This document shows, piece after piece, positions 27,224 through 34,395 of a DNA stretch of 64,000 bases. Origin of the DNA: CAYSAD01 sp964428955. Its GTDB lineage: Bacteria; Patescibacteriota; Saccharimonadia; Saccharimonadales; Saccharimonadaceae. Every line of letters begins with the position of its first letter. Position 1 is the stretch's first letter. Where the stretch lies: positions 1 to 64,000 of the forward strand of contig CAYSAD010000002.1 in the NCBI GenBank assembly GCA_964428955.1. The letters run 5' to 3'. The notes below the pieces were generated by a model. It made no database searches, was not told the DNA's origin, and saw only the letters and a list, made by a program, of their open reading frames with translations. The translations under genes were made by a program, and so were the position numbers.

Positions 27224-28048
27224 ATGACAAAGATATTGTTGGTAGAAGACGATAAAAGTCTGCGCGAAATTTACGGGGTAAGGCTACTGGCAGAAGGCTA
27301 CGATATCGTGTCGGCCGGCGATGGTGAAGAGGCGCTAGCAATGGCCATCAAGGAAAAGCCTGAGCTAATCGTCAGTGATGTTATGATGCCGAAGATTAGT
27401 GGTTTTGACATGCTCGACATTTTGCGCTCGACTACTGAGACGAAAAACATCAAAGTCATCATGATGACCGCTCTTAGCTCCGAAGATCAACGCCAGCGTG
27501 GCGAACAGCTCGGTGCTGACCGTTACTTAGTAAAATCACAGGTCGGTATCGAGGACGTCGTTCGAACTGTTCATGAAGTCTTGGCTGATATCCCTGGTGT
27601 TGGCGCACAACCTGTTGCGACACCGCTTGCAATACCAACCACTCCAACAGTGCCAGCCGGACCAGCACCAATGATCACGCCAACACCAAGTCCGCAGCCT
27701 GTCGCGCCCGCGCCACCAACAGTACTCGCCGCGCCCGCGCCAAGTCCGGTCGCAAATCCTTTACCGCAGCCAACCGCACCATTTAGCACGCCGCGACCAG
27801 GTAACCTCAGTAGTCGTGTCATTCATCCATTAGAACGAGAGTCCATCGATCAACCAGACATCGCTGAACGTATCAATCAAGAGCTTAATAGCCAAGCGCC
27901 ACCGACACCACCAGTTATTCCACCAATGTCACCTTCACCCCCTAGCGGTGCTGTATCGTCAGCTCAACTACATGATTTAAATTTTGAAGAAACACCACAC
28001 ACGCCATCACCATCAACGCCGACACCACCACCATTCCCACCGCAATAA
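27224..28048 (+). CDS. Response regulator receiver with long Pro-rich tail
   Basis: A 274-residue protein with a normal receiver (residues 1-120: VEDDKSLRE, LIVSDVMMPKISG with the phospho-Asp near 52, MMTAL, YLVKSQ) followed by about 150 residues dominated by Pro, Ala, Thr and Ser with no DNA-binding domain. The tail resembles that of the kinase upstream, implying a shared partner or a surface or localisation role. TATAGT (27208-27213) lies 10 nt before ATG; a second TATAGT lies at 27183-27188. Confidence 0.85.
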   Translation: MTKILLVEDDKSLREIYGVRLLAEGYDIVSAGDGEEALAMAIKEKPELIVSDVMMPKISGFDMLDILRSTTETKNIKVIMMTALSSEDQRQRGEQLGADRYLVKSQVGIEDVVRTVHEVLADIPGVGAQPVATPLAIPTTPTVPAGPAPMITPTPSPQPVAPAPPTVLAAPAPSPVANPLPQPTAPFSTPRPGNLSSRVIHPLERESIDQPDIAERINQELNSQAPPTPPVIPPMSPSPPSGAVSSAQLHDLNFEETPHTPSPSTPTPPPFPPQ

Positions 28049-28066
28049 TGCTACAATTGAGCCACT

Positions 28067-28741
28067 ATGCGTCTCAATAAATTCCTTGCGCTTCACACTG
28101 GCATTTCGCGCCGCGAAGCTGATGACCAAATTGTAGCCGGTAAAGTAACTGTCGATGGAACGGTCGCGCTACTCGGTAGTCAAATTCACGCCAACGAACA
28201 AGTCGTCGTGAGCGGTAAGCTGGTTGATACGCAGACGAAATTTCTTTATGTTGCGTTCAATAAACCGCGCGGCTACGTCTGTTCACGTCGCAAACAAGGT
28301 GATCACGAGACAATCTTCTCCTTATTACCAGCCGAGTACCAAGTACTAAAACCGGTCGGTCGCCTCGATAAAGACAGCTCCGGCTTACTACTCCTTACTA
28401 ACGACGGTGATTTTGCCCACCAGATGACCCACCCAAGCTTTTATAAGCACAAAACCTATCTAGTGACGCTTGATCACGATCTCGAGCCGCTACACCAGCA
28501 AATGATCAATGATTTCGGTATCCAGCTAGAAGATGGTCCGAGTAAATTGACCCTGGAGCGTCTCAATGAAACCGGCCGAACGGATTGGCGCGTAATCATG
28601 AGCGAGGGCCGCAACCGCCAGATCCGCCGGACTTTCGCAAGTCTCGGCTATGAGGTTACTGAGCTCCATCGGACCAATTTTGGAAATTATTCACTTGGTG
28701 ATATAAAACCCGGAGAGTATCAAGAGATACATACCCGATAG
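28067..28741 (+). CDS. RsuA/RluB-family 16S/23S rRNA pseudouridine synthase
   Basis: A 224-residue enzyme with an N-terminal S4 RNA-binding domain (MRLNKFLALHTGISRREADD) and catalytic domain with GRLDKDSSGLLLLTNDG, whose Asp is the nucleophile, and EGRNRQIRR. It isomerises a specific rRNA uridine. RsuA and RluB/E/F cannot be told apart. The extended -10 TGC TACAAT (28049-28057) begins at the third base after the preceding stop and gives a 3-nt leader. Confidence 0.9.
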   Translation: MRLNKFLALHTGISRREADDQIVAGKVTVDGTVALLGSQIHANEQVVVSGKLVDTQTKFLYVAFNKPRGYVCSRRKQGDHETIFSLLPAEYQVLKPVGRLDKDSSGLLLLTNDGDFAHQMTHPSFYKHKTYLVTLDHDLEPLHQQMINDFGIQLEDGPSKLTLERLNETGRTDWRVIMSEGRNRQIRRTFASLGYEVTELHRTNFGNYSLGDIKPGEYQEIHTR

Positions 28742-28799
28742 GTGATATAACACTTATGCTCGCCAAATCATGCTACCTCTGTTATAATGAGTCAAAGTT

Positions 28800-30212
28800 A
28801 TGGCTTCGAAACTCCCCACCGTTGCGATCATTGGCCAAGCGAACGTCGGCAAGAGTTCGCTTTTTAATCGTATGGTCCGTTCACAGCAAGCTATCGTGGC
28901 CCGTGAAGCCGGCACGACTCGTGACAACGTGCTTGGCAGGGTAGAGTACAAGTACCATCAGTTTTGGCTGGTCGATACAGCTGGACTCAAAGATCCGAAC
29001 GATGAGTTCGAAGCTTCCATCCAGGAACAAATCGAAGAGGCCGCCGAGGCCGCCGATGTCATTCTGGTCGTCGTTGATAGCACCCACTATGCCAGTGATG
29101 AAGATCGTGTCGTCGCCAAAAAAGCGCTGAGAAGTAAGAAGCCAGTCATTCTCATCACCAATAAAGCCGATCTCAAAGAAAGTCTTCGCGATGACGAATT
29201 CAAACGCCTAGGCATCAAAACCATCGTCCGGACTAGTGCCGAGCACAATAGCGGCATCACTGATGTCATGGATAAAGTTGTGAAGATTATTCCAGCCCGC
29301 AGTGAAGAACCTGAGGATGACATCCTACGCGTGGCTCTCATTGGTCGGCCGAACGTCGGTAAATCACGGCTTTTTAACTCACTAGCCGGTAAACAGCAAG
29401 CCATCGTGGCCAACGTCGCCGGCACGACTCGCGACGTCAACCGCATCGCCATAAAGTACAACAAGCAGCCAATTGAACTGCTCGACACCGCTGGTGTTCG
29501 CCGTCAAGGCAAGCAAGAAGTAGGTATCGAAAAATTTTCAGTCCTACGCACACTCCAAGCCATCGAAGAAGCCGATGTTTGTTTCTTACTGATGGACGTG
29601 AATGAATTGAATACCGGGCTTGATCAACGCCTGGCTGGTATTATCGCTGAAGCTGGCAAGGGCCTGGTTATCGTTGTTAGCAAATGGGATAGCGTCGAAG
29701 GCAAAGATGCCTATACGCGCGACGCACTGGCGCCAAAAATTGCTTATAATTTCAAATTCACACCATGGGCACCGCTCATTTTTACATCGTCAGTCACGGG
29801 ACAGAATGTCACGAAATTATTTGACTTAGCGCTTGATATCGATGCCCGCCGGAAACAAGAAACGAAAACTCGCATTCTTAACGACATGCTGCAAAAAGCC
29901 GTTCAAAAGCATCCACCAGCTGGCCTCAAAAATTCACATCCGAAACTCCGCTATATGGTCCAGACTGACACCACGCCACCATGGTTCGTGATTCATGGAT
30001 CGAACCTAAAATTTGTTCATTGGAGCTATAAACGCTACTTGGAGCGCCTAATCCGTGAAACCTATAATTATGCCGGTACGCCGATAAAGTTCAGCTTCCG
30101 CGACGAGAAACAGATAAAGAGCAATAAAGAGCGCGTCGCCCAAGGCAAAGCACCCGTTACGAAAGCTTACAAACAGGCCAAAGCCGCCGAAAAGCTCCCA
30201 GAAAAGAAATAG
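28800..30212 (+). CDS. der: Ribosome-assembly GTPase Der (EngA)
   Basis: A 470-residue tandem GTPase for 50S subunit maturation. G domain 1 has GQANVGKSSLFN, DTAGL, TNKAD; G domain 2 has GRPNVGKSRLFNSLAG, DTAGVRRQGK, SKWD; a KH-like C-terminal domain follows. The first P-loop has Gln-Ala in place of the common Arg-Pro. The C-terminus is Lys-rich. The extended -10 TGT TATAAT (28780-28788) lies 11 nt upstream of ATG; the leader is about 5 nt. Confidence 0.96.
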   Translation: MASKLPTVAIIGQANVGKSSLFNRMVRSQQAIVAREAGTTRDNVLGRVEYKYHQFWLVDTAGLKDPNDEFEASIQEQIEEAAEAADVILVVVDSTHYASDEDRVVAKKALRSKKPVILITNKADLKESLRDDEFKRLGIKTIVRTSAEHNSGITDVMDKVVKIIPARSEEPEDDILRVALIGRPNVGKSRLFNSLAGKQQAIVANVAGTTRDVNRIAIKYNKQPIELLDTAGVRRQGKQEVGIEKFSVLRTLQAIEEADVCFLLMDVNELNTGLDQRLAGIIAEAGKGLVIVVSKWDSVEGKDAYTRDALAPKIAYNFKFTPWAPLIFTSSVTGQNVTKLFDLALDIDARRKQETKTRILNDMLQKAVQKHPPAGLKNSHPKLRYMVQTDTTPPWFVIHGSNLKFVHWSYKRYLERLIRETYNYAGTPIKFSFRDEKQIKSNKERVAQGKAPVTKAYKQAKAAEKLPEKK

Positions 30213-30240
30213 CCCCGCCTCTCGTAAAGAGAAGCGGGGC
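30212..30240. terminator. Hairpin overlapping the der stop
   Basis: GCCCCGC (30212-30218) pairs with GCGGGGC (30234-30240), with inner CTCT/AGAG pairing. It starts on the last base of the der TAG and lies between convergent genes; there is no T-run. Confidence 0.55.
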
Positions 30241-30255
30241 GGTGGCGCGAGCGTT

Positions 30256-30561
30256 TCAGCTCGCGTCATTATCCCATGGATCGCGGTCGCTAACCCAGAA
30301 CCAATCCTTGGTTCCAAGTTGGACGAGCGACGCCCTGCGTTGACGCCGTTCGATGGCCATCAGACGGGCGTCGACGAACGATGCCACCAGAAGCAGACCG
30401 AAACCGACAGTGACATACGTCAGCAACCGACTTAGCCAGACGTCACCACTGAAAGCCATGTAGCTTCCAATAGTCGGCACTGTCCAAAAAATAAACAGGC
30501 CGAGAAACGCACAGCGATCCTTGGTCGAAAAGTGCTTCCTGCTCGGCTCATACTCCGGCAT
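30256..30561 (-). CDS. Small two-TM membrane protein
   Basis: A 101-residue orphan protein: polar N-terminus (MPEYEPSRKHFSTKDR), two TM helices (LGLFIFWTVPTIGSYM and YVTVGFGLLLVASFV) and a basic tail. The ATG at 30561 has AAAGGAG upstream; an in-frame ATG further up lies before that site and is rejected. It is driven by a near-consensus promoter with a 44-nt leader. Family not recognised. Confidence 0.6.
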   Translation of the reverse strand: MPEYEPSRKHFSTKDRCAFLGLFIFWTVPTIGSYMAFSGDVWLSRLLTYVTVGFGLLLVASFVDARLMAIERRQRRASLVQLGTKDWFWVSDRDPWDNDAS

Positions 30562-30611
30562 GATGTTACTCCTTTGGGGAAGGACGTGGACGGAGTTGCC
30601 CACCAGTCTTT

Positions 30612-30640
30612 ACTATAACATAATCATTATTTATTGTCAA
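30612..30640 (-). promoter_or_regulatory. Near-consensus promoter of two-TM orphan gene
   Basis: Minus-strand TTGACA (30635-30640), 17-bp spacer, TATAGT (30612-30617). The start near 30605 gives a 44-nt leader with the AAAGGAG site. Confidence 0.75.
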
Positions 30641-30705
30641 TTAAAATAACCTCTTGAATAGCGGAGCCCAAAACGGGCTCGACAGTATCCAAGGGGTTCT
30701 CCTCC

Positions 30706-30957
30706 TCATGCGCGACAGCCGCAGCTTGCGCACCAGCTTCCGCGGTGGGCGGCATGGCCACAACTGGCGCAAAATGCTGCCGCCTGAGTGTGGCCACCAC
30801 GGTGGTCGCGGCTACGCCGAAATGCAGCCAGCGCCAATAGTACCAGCACCGCAATCGACGCAGCCACAATAATCTGCGGCAAGTAGGCCGTGAAGATTGA
30901 AATCCCCACGATTGCGCCCACCAGATATATAACTGGGTTTTCCATGAACTTCTTCAC
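30706..30957 (-). CDS. Membrane-anchored zinc-ribbon mini-protein
   Basis: An 83-residue protein with a GTG start (30957) after AAAGG at 8-nt spacing. Two hydrophobic stretches (NPVIYLVGAIVGISIFTAYL, IIVAASIAVLVLLALAAF) are followed by a compact zinc ribbon, CASCG-x6-WCASCG. The promoter is TTGACA (minus strand, 31028-31033) with TAACAT as -10. An alternative frame over the 3' half also stays open and ends in an acidic tail, but the Cys pattern favours this one. Function unknown. Confidence 0.55.
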   Translation of the reverse strand: MKKFMENPVIYLVGAIVGISIFTAYLPQIIVAASIAVLVLLALAAFRRSRDHRGGHTQAAAFCASCGHAAHRGSWCASCGCRA

Positions 30958-31055
30958 AGAATGTACCTTTCGTAGTAGGTGCAACATGATATGTGCTCGG
31001 CTAAAATGTTAACATAACCGTCATGTTTTGTCAATATAAGGTATACTAGAGGAAG

Positions 31056-31643
31056 ATGAAACTAATCTTTGCCCAAGGCAACCCCAGCTCAGAATACAGC
31101 GCTACCCGTCATAACGTCGGTTTTCAAGCGCTCGACGCCTTCGCACGCGAGCAAAAAACTGACTTTAAACCGAAAGAGAAATTCCGGGCACTCATCGCTA
31201 CCGTAACGCTCCACGGTGAGAAAGTACTCTTGGTTAAGCCGCAAACCTACTATAACCTAGCAGGCGAGAGCTACCGACTACTGAAGGAATTCTATAAAGT
31301 CGCACCAGAAGACACGCTGATCGTTCACGATGAACTGGCGCTGCCATTCGGTACATTACGCGTACGGCTTGGTGGTTCAGATGCCGGTAATAACGGTATT
31401 AAACTAATTAATCAACGTGGTGGCGAACAAAGCACACGATTACGGATTGGTGTCGCCAACGACCAACGCGCCATATTGGGTGATAGCGACTTCGTACTTG
31501 GCCGTTTCTCGGCCGAAGAACAGACAACCCTCGACGAGACGATTCTCCCTGAAATTAGTCAACAAATCGACGCTTTCATTGCCGGCAAGCACCAGATTAC
31601 CAGTCAGACACTTGTAGAAGTTGACGAAGCAACAGTCAAATAG
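31056..31643 (+). CDS. pth: Peptidyl-tRNA hydrolase
   Basis: A 195-residue enzyme that recycles peptidyl-tRNA from stalled ribosomes. Family residues are present: Asn near 9 (AQGNPSSEY), catalytic His (TRHNVGF), PQTYYNLAG and HDELALPFG. The conserved G-H-N-G motif reads AGNNGIK, so the usual His is Asn. TATACT (31042-31047) ends 8 nt before ATG; the leader is about 2 nt. The 3' end contains the promoter of the next transcription unit. Confidence 0.92.
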   Translation: MKLIFAQGNPSSEYSATRHNVGFQALDAFAREQKTDFKPKEKFRALIATVTLHGEKVLLVKPQTYYNLAGESYRLLKEFYKVAPEDTLIVHDELALPFGTLRVRLGGSDAGNNGIKLINQRGGEQSTRLRIGVANDQRAILGDSDFVLGRFSAEEQTTLDETILPEISQQIDAFIAGKHQITSQTLVEVDEATVK

Positions 31644-31649
31644 TATAGT
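31621..31649 (+). promoter_or_regulatory. Promoter inside the pth 3' end
   Basis: TTGACG (31621-31626), 17-bp spacer, TATAGT (31644-31649). Start near 31656, driving the following small operon. Confidence 0.65.
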
Positions 31650-31734
31650 TAGCCCTACTTTCGTCGAGCTGACGAATTCAATAGTCGGCTCCGAAATGGA
31701 GTTTGACAGGTTTCAGAGAAGAACGGAGCAAGTT

Positions 31735-31839
31735 GTGAGTTATAACGTGTTTTTCATCTTGCTGGTTGTCGGCCTCGTCAGTTTTGCGATTTTCGACTAC
31801 AAGCACCTCGTACCCAATGACACGCAAAAGAAAAGGTGA
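31735..31839 (+). CDS. 34-aa single-TM peptide
   Basis: GTG start with GGAG six nt upstream; the peptide is one TM helix (FFILLVVGLVSFAIF) with a short charged tail. An ATG at 31696 in the same frame is the alternative start but lacks a ribosome-binding site. It ends 3 nt before the next gene, so they form an operon. No family recognised. Confidence 0.45.
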   Translation: MSYNVFFILLVVGLVSFAIFDYKHLVPNDTQKKR

Positions 31840-31842
31840 GTT

Positions 31843-32262
31843 ATGTTTACCCATCTCTCCGCAGTAGGCATGCTGCTGGAAGAGGTCAATGACTTCGATA
31901 ACATGTTATCCACCCATGACCAGCTTCTTAAGAACATAGCGGAAGCCGGTCGTCAGCTTGCGTACGAGTACGCTGTCACAGGCGATCGATCCCACAAGCT
32001 CGGTAAGATTCGGCCACGGACATGGCACTGGCGACTGTCGCACAGTTACAAGTTGAAGTTGTGGCGAATCGAGCCACTTTACCATCCGCTCTGGCTCGGT
32101 GAGGATGGGCTGGTTTATCGTGGTTACGGCCCCTGGGCTGACACCGACTGGCCCAGCTACTGGATGCGAGCTGAACTCGAACTACGGTCCGACTCTGGCC
32201 TCAAGCGGGTGCTTGGCGCCCTGCAACCAGTCGCAAGCCACTGCCATGGCGATGTCGTGTAG
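31843..32262 (+). CDS. Orphan protein (139 aa) in small operon
   Basis: A 139-residue soluble protein with an AAAGGTGAG ribosome-binding site. The C-terminal half is rich in Trp, Arg and Leu (PRTWHWRLSHSYKLKLWRIEPLYHPLWLGEDGL would be the core) with an odd TDWPSYW segment. No family recognised. Two strong terminators follow, so the operon is a discrete unit from the promoter in pth. Confidence 0.6.
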   Translation: MFTHLSAVGMLLEEVNDFDNMLSTHDQLLKNIAEAGRQLAYEYAVTGDRSHKLGKIRPRTWHWRLSHSYKLKLWRIEPLYHPLWLGEDGLVYRGYGPWADTDWPSYWMRAELELRSDSGLKRVLGALQPVASHCHGDVV

Positions 32263-32279
32263 TACCAACCTGCCAAGCT

Positions 32280-32307
32280 CCAAGCCCCGACTTTCGTCGG
32301 GGCTTGG
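32280..32307 (+). terminator. Terminator 1 of the 31.7-32.3 kb operon
   Basis: A 12-bp perfect stem, 32280-32291 with 32296-32307, loop TTTC, followed by TTATTT. Confidence 0.85.
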
Positions 32308-32321
32308 TTATTTCCAGGGAT

Positions 32322-32350
32322 AAAAAGACCGGATTCATTCCGGTCTTTTT
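32322..32350 (+). terminator. Terminator 2, bidirectional with T-run
   Basis: An 11-bp perfect stem, 32322-32332 with 32340-32350, loop ATTCATT; the 3' arm ends TCTTTTT, a classical intrinsic terminator. Confidence 0.9.
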
Positions 32351-32364
32351 GTTACAACTAAGGG

Positions 32365-32610
32365 AAAAGCTCTAGCGTTGTCGACAGGAAAAACCGTAGG
32401 TTTGTCCTATGAGCCGCCAGGCGGAAACTAAAAAGCGCCAGGTAAGGGTGGGCATCACCTGGCGCCGTTTGGCCCTTCAACCCACCCGTTGGGGCAAGCG
32501 TAGCAGATCTCGTAGAAACGCAGATGCTCGCTGGTTAAAGGGATTAGTATGCGTGCAATGCTAGGCGCTTACTCGTGGAGGGTAGATTACGAGGTAAGCA
32601 CATTGCACAC
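32365..32610 (+). ncRNA. Structured RNA of unknown class upstream of dprA
   Basis: About 200-245 nt without a reading frame, after two terminators. A possible extended -10 (TGT TACAAC, 32350-32358) precedes it. A 14-pair closing helix joins 32367-32380 to 32556-32570 (one bulged C, two G-U). Inside are hairpins at 32387-32407, 32435-32465 (9-bp stem GCGCCAGGT/ACCTGGCGC) and 32472-32495. The loop GGGTGG (32446-32451) is exactly complementary to loop CCACCC (32482-32487), forming a kissing interaction. A 3' hairpin GTGCAATG/CATTGCAC (32553-32560 with 32601-32608) competes with the closing helix. It lacks tmRNA, RNase P, SRP and 6S signatures; the raiA motif or a new class are options. Confidence 0.65.
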
Positions 32611-32722
32611 AACCTAACATATAGAACTCACTAAAAGTGAATTCTGTTAGAATAGGGGGTATAAGGTGCGTTTGATTGGATCTCGCAGATTTCAATCAAT
32701 CGTTTCCGATATTAGCACGAAT

Positions 32723-32751
32723 TTGACTTTAAGTCAATACTTTCTGACACT
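32723..32751 (+). promoter_or_regulatory. dprA promoter with palindrome over -35
   Basis: TTGACT (32723-32728), 17-bp spacer, GACACT (32746-32751). A 15-nt perfect inverted repeat TTGACTTTAAGTCAA (32723-32737) covers the -35, a possible operator. Predicted +1 at 32758, 1 nt before ATG. Confidence 0.55.
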
Positions 32752-32758
32752 TTTTATT

Positions 32759-33616
32759 ATGAAAATCAATAGAATTTTACCAGATAAGCATGAATATCTT
32801 CAGATACTACTCAATATTGCCAAAGTTCCAGAAAAGTTGTATTTAATCGGGAACCTGCCGCCATCCCGAATCCCATCGGTGGCTATCGTCGGTACGCGGA
32901 AGCCAACTAGTTATGGCAGGGAAGTCACTCAAACACTAGCTGGCGACTTGGCGCGCCGCGGCGTGGTGATTATTAGCGGTCTAGCATTTGGGGTCGACAG
33001 TATCGCACATCGCGCTACACTCGACGCTGGCGGCATAACAATAGCGGTTTTAGCAAACGGCCTACCGGACATTTACCCAGCCGCACACAAAGGCCTCGCT
33101 GACCAAATCGTCCGAAGTAGTGGTGCAGTTGTCTCCGAATACGAACCAGGCGAATCGGCATATCCAAACCGCTTCTTAGAGCGTAATCGCCTGGTGAGTG
33201 GCTTGGCCGACGCCATTATTATTACCGAAGCGGCGGCTCGTAGTGGCACGCTCAATACCGCCATGCATGCGCTCGAACAAGGCAAGGAGGTTTTCGTCGT
33301 ACCTGGTAATATCACCAGCCCGATGTCAGCTGGTTGCAACGCTTTGATTAAACAGGGTGCAACACCAATCACCGATGCAAACGACGTGCTGGCCGTAATC
33401 GCACCAGGCCTACTGGAGTCAAACAGCAAATTACTCCTCGGTGCAAATGCCGAAGAAGCACTAATCCTGGAACTTCTACAATCCGGTATGCGTGACGGCG
33501 ACCGTCTACAACAAGCTTCGAAACTGACACCGGCCAACTTCAGCCAAACTATTTCGATGATGGAAATCAACGGTCTGATCCGTGGTCTCGGTAGCAATCA
33601 ATGGACTCTCACATAA
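32759..33616 (+). CDS. dprA: DNA-processing protein DprA (Smf)
   Basis: A 285-residue protein with a Rossmann-fold DprA domain: AIVGTRKPTSYGREVT, GLAFGVDSIAHRATLDAGG, VLANGLPDIYPAAHKGLA, FLERNRLVSGLADAIIITEAAARSGTLNTA, VPGNITSPMSAGCNALI, plus a short C-terminal winged-helix region. DprA loads RecA onto incoming single-stranded DNA during natural transformation, which fits the pilin at the window edge. The ATG at 32759 is chosen because the promoter excludes the upstream in-frame start. Confidence 0.93.
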   Translation: MKINRILPDKHEYLQILLNIAKVPEKLYLIGNLPPSRIPSVAIVGTRKPTSYGREVTQTLAGDLARRGVVIISGLAFGVDSIAHRATLDAGGITIAVLANGLPDIYPAAHKGLADQIVRSSGAVVSEYEPGESAYPNRFLERNRLVSGLADAIIITEAAARSGTLNTAMHALEQGKEVFVVPGNITSPMSAGCNALIKQGATPITDANDVLAVIAPGLLESNSKLLLGANAEEALILELLQSGMRDGDRLQQASKLTPANFSQTISMMEINGLIRGLGSNQWTLT

Positions 33617-33657
33617 CTTTTACTCACAAGCAATAAAGTGTTAGAGTATAGAGAGTT

Positions 33658-34320
33658 ATGCGAGGTATAAATCGTCAACAGTACGAAGACCACTTACGAC
33701 GCGCCGAAGACCGACTTGGCGTCGATCTCGATTGGCGACACTACGAAACTTTCCTGGAGCGTGATTTTCACTGGCATGACATACCAACACCAGCCACCGC
33801 TATATCATTAGCCGGTATAGCTTTAGTGATCGATGGTTGCCGCGACTTGTCGAAAATCGACAATATCCACAAAATCGGCTTAGGTAGGGGATTTGACCTG
33901 CTTGACGGTGGAGTGGCCCGCTGGTTAAACCAGTCGAGTGACGCTGGTGCACTGGTTGATGCTGGTGCTGACAAATATGAAATGTTTCACATCGGCCGGG
34001 CCGCCTGGCAACAAGATGCTATGCCAAAACCATTCATTGCCTACGTTGGGGCGACTAATGGCCTGCACTTCGGCTTGACGGCGGCGGCCGCTTATACGCA
34101 CCCTGACCGTAGTTATCGACCACCACGAGCCGGCAAGCACGCCATGTTCGGCAATAATCTGGCCGGTGGCGCCTATTTATATGCCAATGCTTTCGAACAG
34201 GAACAACCGGAACGCGGCTTACATCGGCCACTGCGTACTATGGCTAAGGTTGCTCTAGCTGGCACTATCACCTCAGAACTAGTAGCTGCTCGCCAATACG
34301 TAAGCCGTATTCTCGAATAA
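33658..34320 (+). CDS. CDP-alcohol phosphatidyltransferase family protein
   Basis: A 220-residue protein carrying the full signature D-G-x2-A-R-x8-G-x3-D-x3-D in LLDGGVARWLNQSSDAG then ALVDAGADK (about residues 82-108). Family members transfer a phosphoalcohol onto CDP-diacylglycerol (PgsA, CdsA-dependent) in the membrane. Hydrophobicity is lower than usual, with only about four moderate membrane segments. TATAGA (33647-33652) ends 5 nt before ATG. It lies between dprA and topA. Confidence 0.78.
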   Translation: MRGINRQQYEDHLRRAEDRLGVDLDWRHYETFLERDFHWHDIPTPATAISLAGIALVIDGCRDLSKIDNIHKIGLGRGFDLLDGGVARWLNQSSDAGALVDAGADKYEMFHIGRAAWQQDAMPKPFIAYVGATNGLHFGLTAAAAYTHPDRSYRPPRAGKHAMFGNNLAGGAYLYANAFEQEQPERGLHRPLRTMAKVALAGTITSELVAARQYVSRILE

Positions 34321-34360
34321 TTTAGTTGCACAATCGCAAAAACTTGCGTAGTATTAGGCC

Positions 34361-34383
34361 TTGTGCTTCACTAACAAGCACAA
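34361..34383 (+). promoter_or_regulatory. Inverted repeat in the topA promoter
   Basis: TTGTGCTT (34361-34368) and AAGCACAA (34376-34383), loop of 7 nt. TTGTGC can act as -35 with CATATA/TATATA at 34385-34392 as -10, so the repeat spans -35 to spacer and is a plausible operator. Confidence 0.45.
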
Positions 34384-34395
34384 GCATATATAAGT

